Shown in pieces: positions 31,621 to 43,601 of a stretch of DNA of 64,000 bases. Position 1 is the first letter of the stretch, and every line of letters begins with the position of its first letter. The stretch is from Trichobilharzia szidati. Lineage: Eukaryota; Platyhelminthes; Trematoda; Strigeidida; Schistosomatidae. Location of the stretch: positions 32,436,804 through 32,500,803 of the forward strand of contig OX235277.1 in NCBI GenBank assembly GCA_944472155.2, in the 5' to 3' direction. The notes beneath the pieces were generated by a model that saw only the letters and a list, made by a program, of their open reading frames with translations, made no database searches and was not told the origin of the DNA. The translations under genes were made by a program, and so were the position numbers.

Positions 31621-34440
31621 GTGGTGAGACTGACTACCAGTTGCCTGTACAGTAATGTGAGAGGGCTAAGAGGCAAAATAGCTGAACTTAGACACCTACG
31701 ATCACAGCTGAATTCCAAAATCATAATACTGACGGAAACCTGGTTAACCCCTACGGTGGCAGACAGCGAAGCCAGTATAAACGATATGGGCCTAGTCAGG
31801 CGAGATAGGGACCTGAAAGAAGGAGGCGGAGTCGCCATATACGTCGACCAACAGCTCAGATGTGTCCATGCAATGGACCCTCCCCTCATTGAGCTCCCTG
31901 ACTCCATATGGTGCCATTTCACTGTTGGGTACTGTAAATATCTAGTGGGCAGCATTTATCGATCACCGGCATGTGGAGCAGACCACAACCAGGTATTGCT
32001 GAATACAATTTCAGCGACACAAGACATGGGTTATGATCAAATTGTCATAGCTGGCGACTTCAATGCCCAATCTCTTAACTTGATGACGGGATATGCCCAT
32101 GATAGATTTGATCGAAATCTGATGCATACCATCAGGGAGGCCGGATTCACTGAAAATGTCAGAATGGATACTAGATGGGGCCCAGATGGGAAGTCTTCTA
32201 GACTGGATTATGTGCTCATTAGTGACCAGCTACTAGTGGGAAACGTTCAGATCACGACTCCCATAGGTAGTAGTGACCACGTGGTCATAGTATTAGACAT
32301 GGTCCTCCGCGAGCGCTTACAGTGGGACAATACACAGCCCTATCTGTGTTATAACAAAGCCAATTACACCGAAATGTGAAGACTTTTGTCTGAAGCAAAT
32401 TGGCCTAAAAATTGGACAGAGCTAACAGTAGAAGAACACCGGGGAGTGGTAAAGGAGATCATTCACCAGGCGGTCTCAGACACTGTTCCTTTAGTCACAC
32501 CAAAAGCTAGAAGGCAACGTTCATGGCTAAAAAGGGGGACACAACGCCTTCTGCAGGCGAAGCGAAAAGCCTGGTTTGCGTGGCGAGTATCGAAGAGTCA
32601 ACCCGAACATGAAGTGTACCTTGAACTCAGGAATCGATATAACATACGAGTCCGGAGTGATAGAAGGACATTTCAGAGAAAACTCGCCAATAGGCTTCTC
32701 GTGAACCCCAAAAGCTTATACAGGTTTATGTCTGAAAGAAAACCGACCAACCAGGGAGCTTGCAATCTAGTGGGTTCTGATGGGAAATATCTTACTAGTC
32801 TTGAAATGGCAGAGACATTCAGTCTAGCTTTTCACAGGCAACTGAACAGTAACGAGGATTTTACCCCCACAAAACATCAAGATTACAATGAAAGACGAAC
32901 GTGCAAAAGCCAGCTGGGTACATTTCAAATTACCCCGACTATGGTACCCGTAAAATTGAGAAAGTTGGCTTCCGGAAAGTCTGCAGGTTGCGATGACATT
33001 AGACCATCCGTCCTGAAGCTGTGTTCAGAAAGTTTCTGCCAACCCCTAAGTGATCCTTTGATGTAGCGAAACTTCCATGTGAATGGAAACGAGCCATCCT
33101 ATCCCTTATCTTCAAGGGTGGTGAACGGCAGAATGCGACCAGTTACAGACCAGTTGAGCTACTTCCACTGTTATCGAAGATATTGCAAAGTCTCATTGAC
33201 AACCACATGAGAAAATACTTCGACGGAACTAACCTGCTCCATGAAGCACAGCACGGTTTCAGGAGGGGAAGATCCTGTGTGACGAATCTTCTACTAGCTT
33301 GGAACGATTGGACACTATCCTGGGACGTAAAGGTACCAGTCCATGTGATCTTTCTCGACTTTGCGAAAGCATTCGACACAGTTCACCATGGTCTGTTCCT
33401 TCACAAAATAAGCAAGGCGGGTGTTTCTGGAGCACTTCTCGCATGGCTGAAAGATAACTTAGGCGAGAGAGAACTCTGCACCAAAGTCAACCGCATCCGA
33501 TCATCCTGGCACACCGCAGCATCAGGGGTTCTTCTGGGTTCTATCTTAGGGCCGTTGATGTTTTTGATTTTTATCAACGACCTGCCCTGTCAACTGAACT
33601 GCTCTGCGCTTCTTTACACTGAAGACGTAGAGATTTGGAGAGCAGTAAACTCATCGGAAGACTCCGACAGATTGCAGGCTGACCTGCGAACTCTGGGAGA
33701 CTGGGCTCTGGCTAACGGAATGCCTTTCAACCTAAAGAAGTACAAAGTAGTGCAACTTCATTCCGGCAGGTCACAGAGTGTAAATTACACCCTTGGTGGC
33801 CAGAACTTGAGTTGTGTGCCGTCAGAGTGCGATCTAGGTCTTATTCTGACAGAAAAGCTAGACACCAGTGGAAATTACACGGGGGACGTCGCTAAAGCCT
33901 ACGCAACTTTACACTTTATGCATAGGCAGCTGGGAGCTCTTACTCCCGAACTATTCTTAAGGTTGTATAAGACATACGTGAGGCCACACCTTGAGATGCA
34001 TAATATCATTGCTCCTCCGCTACTCAAAAGGATGCTAACATTCTAGAAAGTGTCCAGAGACGAGCGACAAAATGGATGATCGGCCTCCGCAACAAATCAT
34101 ACGAGGAAAGACTGAAGAAATTAAGTCTTTTCACACTTAGTTACCGTAGTCATAGGGGAGACCTCATCACCGTCTATAAGATCTTAAATGGCCAGGCCCA
34201 CCCTAATAAAAGCATCCTGCCAATAAGTGATTATAGGCTTCCACGAGGTAACCCGCTAAGTATAGCACACCAGAGACCAAAGACTCGAGTGCGTTCACAT
34301 TTCTTTTCGCTTTGAGTTTGCCATCTCTGGAACGCTTTACCGGCGGCCGTGACTGCAGCGCCATCTGTGGAGACTTTTAAGCGGAAGCTGGACAATCACG
34401 CACAAATGCATGGTTTGTGTCTCAATGGCTTATCCTCTTA
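31621..34440 (+). pseudogene. CR1-like ORF2 (endonuclease-reverse transcriptase), copy B
   Basis: Complete domain order with four main lesions. The endonuclease has YSNVRGLRGK, ILTETWL, IVIAGDFNAQS, SRLDYVLI and SSDHVVIV. A TGA follows at 32377-32379; the same frame resumes (SEANWPKNW, then KSAGCDDIRPSVLK). A 13-bp loss after 33055 shifts frame. The RT then reads HGFRRGRSCVTNLL, VIFLDFAKAFDTV and LLYTEDVEIWR (catalytic box YTED, Glu codon 33621-33623, instead of YxDD). Frame shifts again at about 34035, then TGA at 34313-34315 before CHLWNALPAAV. The last two lesions are shared with copies A and C; the 13-bp loss and the Glu codon only with A. Confidence 0.9.
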
Positions 34441-34980
34441 AAATTTGAAACCACACTGTCAATGGATAAGCATACAAGCTAAATCCCCACGACCCGTTCT
34501 GTCTTCTCTCACTGTGCCGACTACTCTATCTTTTCCTTAGGTCACCTCTATTATTTATTATTTCACCTTTATTATTTCACTTATCTCAACCTATATTATC
34601 TACACTACAACCTATTATTATTATTACTATTCTGCTTTTATGACTACACCGAATAACCAACGGGTGTTAGGTCAAACTCAATTCACGGCAGCAACTCAGT
34701 CCTAACATACTGCACACTACAAACCACATCTTGACCAATCCTCGCACCACTCCTCTTGGAGTCTACCAGAGCTAAGGCAGTCGAGTGGCGGGACTTACTA
34801 CGCATAAGTTCACCGAAGATCTGGAACCTCTACCTTACAATCAAGAAGCGAGCTCAAAGAAATCACTGGTTTATACTAGCTCGTAATCAGGATATTGGAT
34901 ATTGGATGGGGGTTTTCACTTGCTATTGAATATTTTCAAGCATTAAAATTTGAATGTCCTTGCTTGAAGGATCTAGGTAA

Positions 34981-35618
34981 CCTTGTGGAGAGCTGGCAAG
35001 TAGAGAGACTTTTTGTTTGGGATATTAAGTGGCTCCCGTTTAATGGCTCATTTACCTTATTCTTAGGTTGCATGTGTCCCTAAAGATACTCGAAAGTTCA
35101 CTCAGTAGAAATTCATAAGGAAATACGTCTAATTTAGGCGTGTGATTAAATCACTATTGGTTCACTAACTGATGTCGGCTCATAATGAAATCCTCCAACC
35201 AATCAAATCCCGACTGACACTTTAAAGTGACTTTATTGGTCTAATAAGTGAAAAAGATAGACTAGAGATAATGAATCTAGGTAGGTCTTGAACCCTACCG
35301 AAACACTGATTGAGCGACAGTAATTCAGGTGGTTTGTAGAAGCTAGTCACAAGGATACCGTACATATGTGTATAAATACAGCTATTATTCAAACAAGACC
35401 TTACGTTGTTGAGGTATGGTATCCCGAACGTTATCTTTGTCGAAGCATTCAAAGCTTCTGTGAAGTAACTTTAAAGCTTAATGTGCTTCACACTTAGTGA
35501 CGTTTAGATTTACTTTTTCCAAGTTGGGACAGAAAACATTAAGATGTTGAGTTCCATAATCCATGGCGATGGTGACCTGTTCACTGAATAAAAAAAGGTT
35601 GATGATTGCGACGGAATC
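34981..35618. other. No gene recognised; probably upstream part of the Penelope-like element
   Basis: Unassigned DNA between copy B's flank and the first recognisable Penelope RT residues. It may include the 5' part of that element, but no motif supports this. Confidence 0.4.
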
Positions 35619-37759
35619 GCCTCACAGAGTTTGACTTCGAGACCAATCGGTCAATACCAACGTCCGATGAGAACCTACAACAATTCAAATCAACTTGTAA
35701 TGACCCGTGTTATTACTCATCATAGTACTATACTTTCATTGTGTAATTGTACTTTCATTTATTTATTACTCTAAATCTTGCATGTTAAAAATTGATACCT
35801 TTTGTACTCGCTCGATTTTTGAATCTTGATTGCTGCAATAATACACTATCGTATTCCTTCGCAAGTGCCTTTTGAATTACGTTGTGGATGTCGAGTAATC
35901 GCAACGTTAGGTCACAATTATAAACGCGAAGAAATACTAGAAGATACGTGTACTCTAATTCAGTCAAAATAAAGCAGCACAACAGACTGTCCTCGACTGT
36001 TGCCACAAATTTATAAATGGCAATCCAAACGGAAGATCCGTACTAAAGAAGAAACACTACAAAGAGCTGAAAGAATTGATGAACAATGAAGAGATTATGC
36101 TGATACGTCCTGATAATGGTGGAGGAATCATAATCATGAACCGTAAGGATTGTATCAGTAAAATGTTGACCATTCTATCTGATGAATCTAAATTCACCAA
36201 ACCGGCCAACGAGAAAAACATGACGGAGCAGACTGAACAAAAACTAACAGACATCCTCCGTAAACTGAAAAACGAATCCTTCATTACCAGCGAAACGTTT
36301 GAATCCCTGAGACCATCTGGTTCAGATATACCAAGACTCTACGGACTTCCTAAAGTACACAAGATGGGCACTCCACTTCGACCGATCCTCGACATGACTA
36401 ATTCACCTTACCACCGCACTGCCCAATGGCTAGCAGACTTACTTGAGCCAATCAGAAAACAGGTCTCCCGTCACTCAGTGCGAGATTCATTTGAATTCGT
36501 CAACTGCGTCGAAAACGTCAACGTTTCTAATCAAACGATGATCTCACTAGATGCTGTCTCATTGTTTACGAATGTTCCACTCACTGAAACAATTTGTCAC
36601 ATATGCGAGCTCATCCACTCAGAAGGAGTAAACATCGGCATACCCACCGACTATCTAAAAGAACTTCTGCTGAGATGCACCCTAAACGTCCAGTTCTCCT
36701 TTAACAATGAAATATATCGTCAAAAGGATGGTATAGCTATGGGCTCACCACTAAGCCCTCTGCTTGCGGATTTCTTTATGTCGAAACTCGAAAACACTTG
36801 TCTAAAGAATATGATTGACAACTTTGAACTCTACAAGAGATACGTCTACGACACCTTCATCATCTGCAACAACGAAGAGAATTTAGAAGGTATCTAGAAG
36901 TTCTTCAACAACCGCCACCCTGCGATTCAGTTCACACAAGAGAAAAAGTCTAACTCAAAGATATCTTTTCCTGACGTTCAACTAACGAGACGCCAACAGG
37001 ACGGAACATTAAAAAGATCCATCTACAGAAAGCCAACGTGGAACGGACAGCTCACTAACTTCCACAGTTGGGTACCTCTATATACTAAACGAAACTTAAT
37101 CCGTTCACTAAGCCACAGAATACGTAGAAGATGAAATGAACACTCTTAAGAAAATCCTCCATGAAAATGGCTATCCAGAAAGATTTATCACAAAATCAAT
37201 GAAACCCATACCAGAGAAGCCGCCCACACCCAGTGCACCAAAAAGACTTCTCTATATGAACTTACAGTTCAATGGAGACCAATCTACAGAAATACTGAGA
37301 AATCGGCTCTCCCGCTCATTGAAGAAAACCTTCTTTGCAGCTGAATTACGACTGACGTTCTCCACGAGACCAATGATTCGTATGAACGTGACGGATAAGC
37401 TACCGCTGTTGGCCTCATCTATGTGCATCTACCGATTCACCTGCTCGTGTGGAGCCAGGTATATCGGCCGTACTCAGCGTTCGCTATTCAAACGCGTCAA
37501 CGAACGTCTACCTTCATGGTTTTATAAAGGAGAAAACCGATGCCCCCGCAGCTCGATCCTTGAACATTTGATCGACTCTGAACACCAAGTCAAACCAGAA
37601 ATAAACTTCAAAGTTATCTACAGAATACAAGGCAATCTTGCTAAAAGTGTACGGATCAAACTTCTCCACATCGCAGAAGCAATGGTAATTCATCTGCTAA
37701 ATCCTGAACTCTGCATACAAAAGAAATTCGTTCATTCATTAAATCTACAATGGACGTAA
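35619..37759 (+). pseudogene. Penelope-like element: reverse transcriptase + GIY-YIG endonuclease
   Basis: LTEFDFETNRS at 35619 leads to a 289-bp solo LTR; the frame resumes with VLDCCHKFINGN at 35986. The RT shows RPDNGGGIIIMNR, RLYGLPKVHK (Penelope signature), ISLDAVSLFTNVP (first Asp) and GIAMGSPLSPLLADFFM. The catalytic YVDD box reads YVYD (36841-36852, Tyr codon 36847-36849), an inactivating change. TAG lies at 36895-36897 and a frame change near 37130. The C terminus (37411-37740) has CIYRFTCSCGARYIGRTQRSL, the GIY-YIG endonuclease typical of these elements, and ends QWT. It would prime on nicked or telomeric ends; this copy is dead. Confidence 0.9.
35696..35984 (+). mobile_element. Solo LTR, family LTR-A, inside the Penelope-like element
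   Basis: 289 bp, TGTAATGACCCG to GCAGCACAACA. Flanks are AACT (35692-35695) and GACT (35985-35988), a 4-bp duplication with one change. Conceptually removing it with one flank restores the host reading frame, which confirms the boundaries. No primer-binding site follows, so it is a true solo LTR. Confidence 0.9.
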
Positions 37760-38033
37760 TCTTTCTTAATTTCAGTCTTATTAATTGTATTATTTTGTCT
37801 TTTGCATTTTATTATTTCACATCTTCATTTATATTATTCTCTACCGCACCCTTTTGTAATCTCTACCCTCATTAACAATGCTACTAACTTGACCCACATC
37901 CAATTTCTAGTCATCTATTTTACGTCATCCGATTAACTTACTTATTTTCAACTGTATTATTCTCTAACCCAACCCTTATTTCATTTTAAACACCACTCAT
38001 TAGCACTGTTGCCATTTTTTTTATATTTTTTAT
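37760..38033 (+). mobile_element. Penelope-like element 3' region
   Basis: Pyrimidine-rich non-coding sequence with repeated TATTATT..TCA-type stretches after the Penelope stop codon. The same texture (TCACGTCATCCAATT..., TTTTATTTTCC) resumes after the SINE at 38191, so the 3' UTR probably spans both sides. Confidence 0.5.
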
Positions 38034-38190
38034 TTACAGCTTGATTCCAGTACAGGTATGGAATTTTCAGCATGGATATCGGTAGCCCAAATTCAGGCCG
38101 ACCATAGATATCGGGTGTGCGCCGGCAGGGGATCGAACCCCGGACCATGTGCATGGTCGGCGAGAGTCCTAACCACTGCGCCAACCTGAC
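38034..38190 (-). mobile_element. tRNA-derived SINE
   Basis: On the minus strand a tRNA-like head (about 38190-38115) has a perfect A box and B box, followed by a roughly 80-nt unrelated body and an A-rich tail (TAAATAAAAAATATAAAAAAAA) near 38050-38022. The anticodon region forms GACCA..TGGTC with a 6-nt loop, and no sound acceptor stem is seen, so it is a SINE, not a tRNA gene. It lies in the Penelope 3' region, transcribed opposite to it. Clear target duplications were not found. Confidence 0.75.
38130..38183 (-). promoter_or_regulatory. Internal RNA polymerase III promoter of the SINE
   Basis: A box TGGCGCAGTGG at 38173-38183 and B box GTTCGATCC at 38130-38138 on the minus strand both fit the consensus exactly and have tRNA-like spacing of 34 bases between them. 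Confidence 0.8.
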
Positions 38191-38834
38191 CTAATCTGAA
38201 TTCTACTCAACTGTATCACGTCATCCAATTCACTTAATCAATTCTATTTTATTTTCCATCTTAACGTTTGTCTCCAAGCCAGAAAATACTTATATTACAT
38301 AATTATCTAAACTGTATAAACCTAATGTACACACACACAAAATTGTATAAATATGCGATTGTACAGCTCAGTGAATGAATTCGCCGAAAAGAGTCTCTTC
38401 GCTGAACGCCTTCTTTTCTTTTATATGACTGAGTGGGGATTTTCAAGTTATATAAATAATTGATAATGTTAACAGTAATGATAACAAAAAATAACAGTAA
38501 CAATAATAAGGATACAAAGTAACATCAAAATGTATGGAATGCATCCGTGTCAAAGAAAGATTAGCACATGAAAGCATAATTCAGGAATAAAAGGAAATCA
38601 AAACTTGTTATAATTTTAAATAAAAATTTATGCACATAATAAACAATGAGGTGGTCGTTAGCCCCTGAGAAATTCATATATAAGGAGATATATGTATCCT
38701 TGGTGAATGCATATGCTTGCAGTACAGTTAATAAACTGCAAATATTAATAAATATCTATGTTTATAGTGAAATGAATGTCAACAACAATAATACTGAGGA
38801 GAATGTCTAAATAAAGGTTAACGTACTTGTTATG
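38191..38834. other. Penelope 3' remainder and unassigned DNA; no Gypsy-1 3' LTR seen
   Basis: A (CA)n run lies near 38328-38340. No segment matches the LTR at 42950-43404, and no purine-rich tract is evident next to the Gypsy-1 stop codon. The 3' LTR of Gypsy-1 is therefore missing or unrecognisable. Confidence 0.5.
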
Positions 38835-41800
38835 TCAGTCAATGAAATGAACATAGCGGGCAGGTTTACAGATCTGCCGACCACTTCGTGTCTGAACAGG
38901 GGGAAGTGTGCAGAGCGGAAGTGTAGGAGTTGCATTGATTTTCTCATTATTTATCGGTGCAGGCGTTGCTATTGCTTCATATTCACTTTCGGTGTACGCT
39001 GGTTTCAGACGGTCAACAGAAACTGTTTCCTGCTTACAATTTTCGTTCAGTGTGAAGTATTTGTCAGTGCGCTTGAGTACTGGAAAAGGACCCTCATATG
39101 GATGTTGTAAGCCTTTCCTAATGGCATCGACGCGAACAAATACAAATTTGCAAGTAAGTAGATTCTTGTTAACTTGAGCTTTGTGAAATGATTGGCGAGG
39201 GGCTACTGGTCGAAGTTGAAGCATTTGCTGAGTAAGAAGATTGGTAAAATCAGAGATATTCACATCAGTTGAATCATTGGAAGGAACTAACTGACCAGGC
39301 AATGTGAGGGTAGTACCATACACGAGTTGAGCAGGTGTACATCCCAAGTCTTCTTTGACAGTTGACCGGATACTGAGGAGAACTAATAGTAGGTATTCAC
39401 TCCACTTAGATGAGTCAGCTTGTGCCATCAAAGAGCTTCTCAGTTGCCGATGGAAACGTTCCACCAGACCATTCGCTGCAGGATGATAAGCTGTAGTGGA
39501 GATGTGGTTCACTCCAAGGAGTCTCGTAAGCTCTCGAAACAGAGTTGATTGAAATTGAGCTCCTCGGTCTGTGGTAATCGTTGTTGGTACTCCATAGTTT
39601 GACACCCCACGATTTAGGAAAACCAAAGCGGTATTTTCTGCAGATATGTCGTTGAGTGGACAAGCAATAGCCCATCGAGTAAATCGATCGATAGCTGTAA
39701 GGATATGTGTAAAACCTCTGGATGGTGGTAATGGTCCAACAATATCTATATGCACATGTTGAAATCGTTTATCTGGTAAATTGAACTGCTTTGGAGTTGT
39801 GACGGTGTGATGATGTACCTTGGACTTTTGACATTGCAAGCATTGGCGTGCCCATTCCGAATATTGGAGTTCATTTTTGGCCAAACGAAACGCTCACTGA
39901 TTAACTTAACCGTAGCACGTACTCCAGGATGAGACAGAGAATGTAGATGTTCAAATAAAGGTTTTCGACAACTTTGTGGAGCAAAAGGTCGATGAACGCC
40001 AGTAGAAACATCGCAGATGATAGTTGTATCAGACAGAGGAATAGGTATATCCTGCAACTATACGGAGAACTTTCGTCTACAATCATGAAGTTCGGCGTCA
40101 TTTTTCTGCAACTTGGTGATATTGTCTAAGCTAATGTCTATCGAAGATAGAAGTTGATTAACATCACATTGAGACAAAGAATCGGCTACAATATTGGAAT
40201 CTCCTTTGATAAACTGGATGTCTGCCGAGAATTGTGATATATAATCCAGTTGTCTGGCTTCTCTCGGCGAGTGTTTGTCCAACGAAGTGGTAAAAGCATA
40301 GCACAGAGGTTTGTGGTCAGTAAAAATAGTGAAATGCCGACCCTGTAGTAAGTAACTGAAGTGTTTGACTGCTAGGTATATAGCCAACAATTCTCTCCCA
40401 AAAGTACTGTAACGTGTCTGAGCCGGTTCTAACTTCTCCGAAAAGAAAGCAAGTGGGGTAACGTCACCATTAATCTTTTGCTGTAACACCGCGCCCACAG
40501 CTACTTGGGAGGCATCTATGCACAGGATAAGGGATGCTTCGGGGTTGATGTGAGACAACATAGCGACTTTAGATAAAGCGTCTTTAGCGTTGCAGAAAGA
40601 TTCGTGTGCTTGCTCTGACCATTGAAATTTTTTAGGATCACTTTTAAGGAGATCGGTTAAAGGTTGGACGATAGAGACACACGAAGGAATAAAACGTCGA
40701 TAGAAATTAAACATCCCCAAAAATTGTCGGACTTTCTTCAAAGAGTCTGGTAGGGGAAAGTTTTTTATTGTATCTATCTTTTCCTCAGTAGGCCTGATTC
40801 CCTCAGTCGTTATGTAGTGTCCCAAAAATTGAATAGAAGAGGCACCGAAAATGCACTTCTTAGGATCTATAGCGACACCATACTGTTCGAAACGCTGAAA
40901 CAAAGTGCTAAGGTGATTCTTATGTTCCTCTTCCGACTTGCTAGCAATTAGTACGTCATCGATATAAACGAACACAAAGTCAAGGCCCTGCGTGACTTGG
41001 TCCATGAAGCGCTGAAAAGTTTGTGCAGCGTTTTTCAGTCCGAAAGGCATTCGTAAGAATTCAAACAAGCCAAAAGGTGTTATAATGGCTGTCTTCTCGA
41101 TGTCCTCAGGAGCGACTGGTATCTGGTGATAAGCTCTGACTAAATCCACTTTGGAGAAAATAGTTGTACCTTGCAGTGTTAGAGAAAAATCATGCAAGTG
41201 CGGAATGGGATAACGATCTGGGACAGTGGCGTTATTCAAACGTCGGTAATCCCCACACGGTCGCCAATCATGTTCAGCTTTTGGTACCATATGTAATGGT
41301 GAGGACCAGGGGCTGTTGGATGGCCGGATGATGCCCAATTGCATCATGTGTTCGAATTCAGCTTTGGCTGCTGCTAACTTGTCGGGTGGTAGTCTACGAC
41401 GACGTGCTCTGACGGGTTGACCAGTTGTGACAATTTTATGCGTGACAGAATGAGGAACATCTTCGATATTATAAGATGGCTTTAAAATTTTTGGGAAACG
41501 TTGCAGTAATGCAGAAAACATGCAATCAACTGGCTTTTCGATGCATATGTTATAAACAGAGTAGTTTGAGATGATTCCGTGGACTTGAAGCTGGGTGCAG
41601 TTATCAATCAGCTTTTTCTTGTTGACATCAACCAGCAGATTGAAATTGCTTAAAAAATCGGCACCCAGTATGGCATGACTAACGTCAGCTACTATGAATA
41701 TCCATGTAAATCGACGACGTAAACCAAGATCCAAAATAAGTGATTGTTCGCCGTAAGTCCGTATGCTAGTTTGGTTAGCTGCTCGAAGTGAAAGTTTTGC

Positions 41801-41947
41801 AGCTGTGCTAGAAGACCGCCTGGAGAGTGAAGGAGGTATTACACTAACTTCGGCTCCTGTGTCTACCAGGAATAATGTGCCTGTGGTTTTGTCCCTCACG
41901 TAGAAAAGGCGACTTGAATGTTTGCCAGTAACAGCTGTCGCCATCAC
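38835..41947 (-). pseudogene. pol: Gypsy-1 pol: protease, RT, RNase H, integrase
   Basis: Protease: [50 protein letters not shown] and [12 protein letters not shown] (YIDD intact). RNase [15 protein letters not shown] and [14 protein letters not shown] at 40058-40060 interrupts the same frame just before the integrase zinc-binding segment (HLHSLSHPGV...CLQCQ), and a one-base frameshift lies near 39885. The integrase core keeps D,D,E: HIDIVGPLPPS, ITTDRGAQF and PAANGLVERFHR. It ends after a C-terminal KPARYVHFID. About 1037 codons in total, the normal size. Pol starts at GTGATG overlapping the gag stop, so it was probably expressed by frameshift or reinitiation. Confidence 0.93.
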
Positions 41948-42825
41948 TGTCTGGCTGGGGAGTTTCCCTGAGCCGAGTTGCTACTGCTGAAAGCACATGG
42001 TTTCAAGCACCGAATAGCTCGGTTTCCAAACTTTCTATGATACCAGCAAATATTTTGAGTACTAGACGTTGAGGTCCGCTGTCTTGAAAATGACCGTAGA
42101 CGTTGCCTTGACCTGGACGGTGATCTACTACCTCGTGCACGTAAGCTTGAAATTTAAGTTTCTAGCTTTTTCAACTTATTCGTGAATGTCCAAATAGCTG
42201 ACAACAGAGTTGTGTCAGTAGCAGACGTCCCTTGAACCGGTAACCCCTGACTTATCAATACGTTGTATATACTGCTTTCAGGCATTACATCTAGTATTCT
42301 ATCTGCCAGCTCACTTGGTGCGTCTAGGTCGACCGATTTGGAGGAGATGGTCAAAACCTGTTGGATATGTCGTGGTAGCCGTTGTAACCACATCTGGCGT
42401 AAAACCACGTCGTCAACTTTGTGTGGGTTAAGCAGTTGACGCATGTGCCTGAGGAGCTGAGATGGAGTCCGTGAGCCTAGCTCACAAGCAGTAAGTAACT
42501 GTGGGATCCGTTTCTCATCTGAAACACTCCTTCTTTGAATCAAAACTGCTTTGAGCCTATCATACTGGTGGTCTGCAGGGGCGCTGTCAATTAAATCACT
42601 AATGTCTGATAGAACCTCTGTGGGCAGCACGGCTAAAACACATCCATACTTCGCGATCTGTGACTTGATTACGCGGGTAGCAAAGAGGGGTTCGATGATG
42701 GCAAACCAAATCCGCGGCTCAGTGAAACCAAATGGCGGTAGACGCAGATCGACTATTGCGTTGATTGATGAGTCTTGTGCCTCCTTAGTCTCCGTTGCAG
42801 CAAGTGAACATGTAGGTGAGGACAT
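41946..42825 (-). pseudogene. gag: Gypsy-1 gag with CHCC-type nucleocapsid motif
   Basis: ATG at 42825 (MSSPTCSLAAT). The capsid-like body contains LPPFGFTEPRIWFAIIEPLF, LLRHMRQLL and MWLQRLPRHIQQVL, typical of schistosome Gypsy gag. A TAA at 42154-42156 ends the visible frame, but the same frame continues with an Arg/Ser-rich linker and CWYHRKFGNRAIRCLKPC, a Cys-His nucleic-acid-binding motif, up to TGA at about 41946. The stop is therefore a single mutation. Gag packages the element RNA. Confidence 0.88.
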
Positions 42826-42930
42826 GATTATCATGCGAATATACAGGTACACAGATATAGAGAGAGAATGTGCAGTCAAAAATAAAATTAATGATAAAAA
42901 ATATAGAGTTTCTATAAAGCTAAGATGTTC

Positions 42931-42944
42931 AAACGGGCTCACCA
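42931..42944 (-). other. Gypsy-1 primer-binding site
   Basis: TGGTGAGCCCGTTT on the minus strand, five bases inside the LTR end. TGGTGAGCCC is shared with the Gypsy-2 leader (52098-52107) and the LTR-A leader (54945-54954), which marks it as the tRNA primer complement, about 10-11 nt. Confidence 0.8.
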
Positions 42945-42949
42945 ATTAT

Positions 42950-43404
42950 TGTGGCGGACCTTAGAATTAATATACCGGATTCGAATAGAAATAAAAAATA
43001 AAAAATCCGTACAGTTACTGGAAGAATATATTAAAATTTGTTATTTGGGTTATTACAAGGTTCAAAATCCACAATTAACTTAACAGACTCCAGAATTATT
43101 GTAAGAAGACTGCTCCAATCTTAATTCTCCAATGTTGGTATTGCCAGAGGTCGACCAAGGTAACGTAGGGAGAAATTACGGCGTCCCTGCGAAATTTTGA
43201 AATAGAAGATAGGTAATTAGAATTGGCCGATGGCAGCTGAGATGGTGAAGAAGACGGAGAGTTGTAGGCAGAAATATATTTTCATTCAAAACACGAGGTT
43301 AAGTTCAAAGTACAGAGATTTTGGTTAAAACAAAGTAATGTACAATATGTTCATTTCTCACGTAATAGTAAAAGTTGGATAAGTTGATTTTTGAGGACTC
43401 CACA
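42950..43404 (-). mobile_element. Gypsy-1 5' LTR
   Basis: 455 bp from TGTGGAGTCCTC (minus strand, at 43404) to GGTCCGCCACA (at 42950), with TG...CA ends, followed by the primer-binding site. A fragment of the same LTR end occurs at 28875-28962. The inner boundary is fixed by the primer site; the outer one by that fragment's abrupt start. Confidence 0.82.
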
Positions 43405-43601
43405 AATGGTTGGTTGGCTGAGTTTGTTATTACTAGGTTTTCCTGGCCACTTTTCATATGGCATGCTTTAGACATTACAAAGTACCAGTTTGCTTATATT
43501 ATGGAAGAACTATCACAACTAATTTGGGATTATAAGTCCAGGATAATTATAGATAGTCTGATGAGTTTATAAACCTGATTATTGAAATATTGATAAGATC
43601 T

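Larger units (their letters stand above)
28963..34946 (+). mobile_element. CR1-like LINE copy B (longest copy), degenerate
   Basis: Contains a 5' UTR region, ORF1 (29377 to about 31560), ORF2 (31621 to about 34440), a roughly 480-bp 3' UTR and an ATATTGGATATTGGAT tail ending near 34910. The left boundary is uncertain. The region 34911-34980 is shared with copy A beyond the tail. Sequence from 32956 to 34980 is almost identical to copy A. Confidence 0.85.
38835..43404 (-). mobile_element. Ty3/Gypsy LTR retrotransposon Gypsy-1, one LTR only
   Basis: Reading leftward: 5' LTR (43404-42950), primer-binding site, gag (42825-41946), and overlapping pol (41947-38835) in the Gypsy order protease, RT, RNase H, integrase. 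Coding lesions are few: one gag stop, one pol stop and one frameshift. No 3' LTR is visible, so the copy could not transpose. It resembles known schistosome Gypsy elements (Saci/Boudicca/Gulliver group), but I cannot assign a name. Confidence 0.9.

Noticed and set aside
38115..38190. A tRNA gene on the minus strand
   Set aside because: A and B boxes are perfect, but the anticodon loop is 6 nt, no acceptor stem is evident and an A-rich tail follows, which fits a SINE better.
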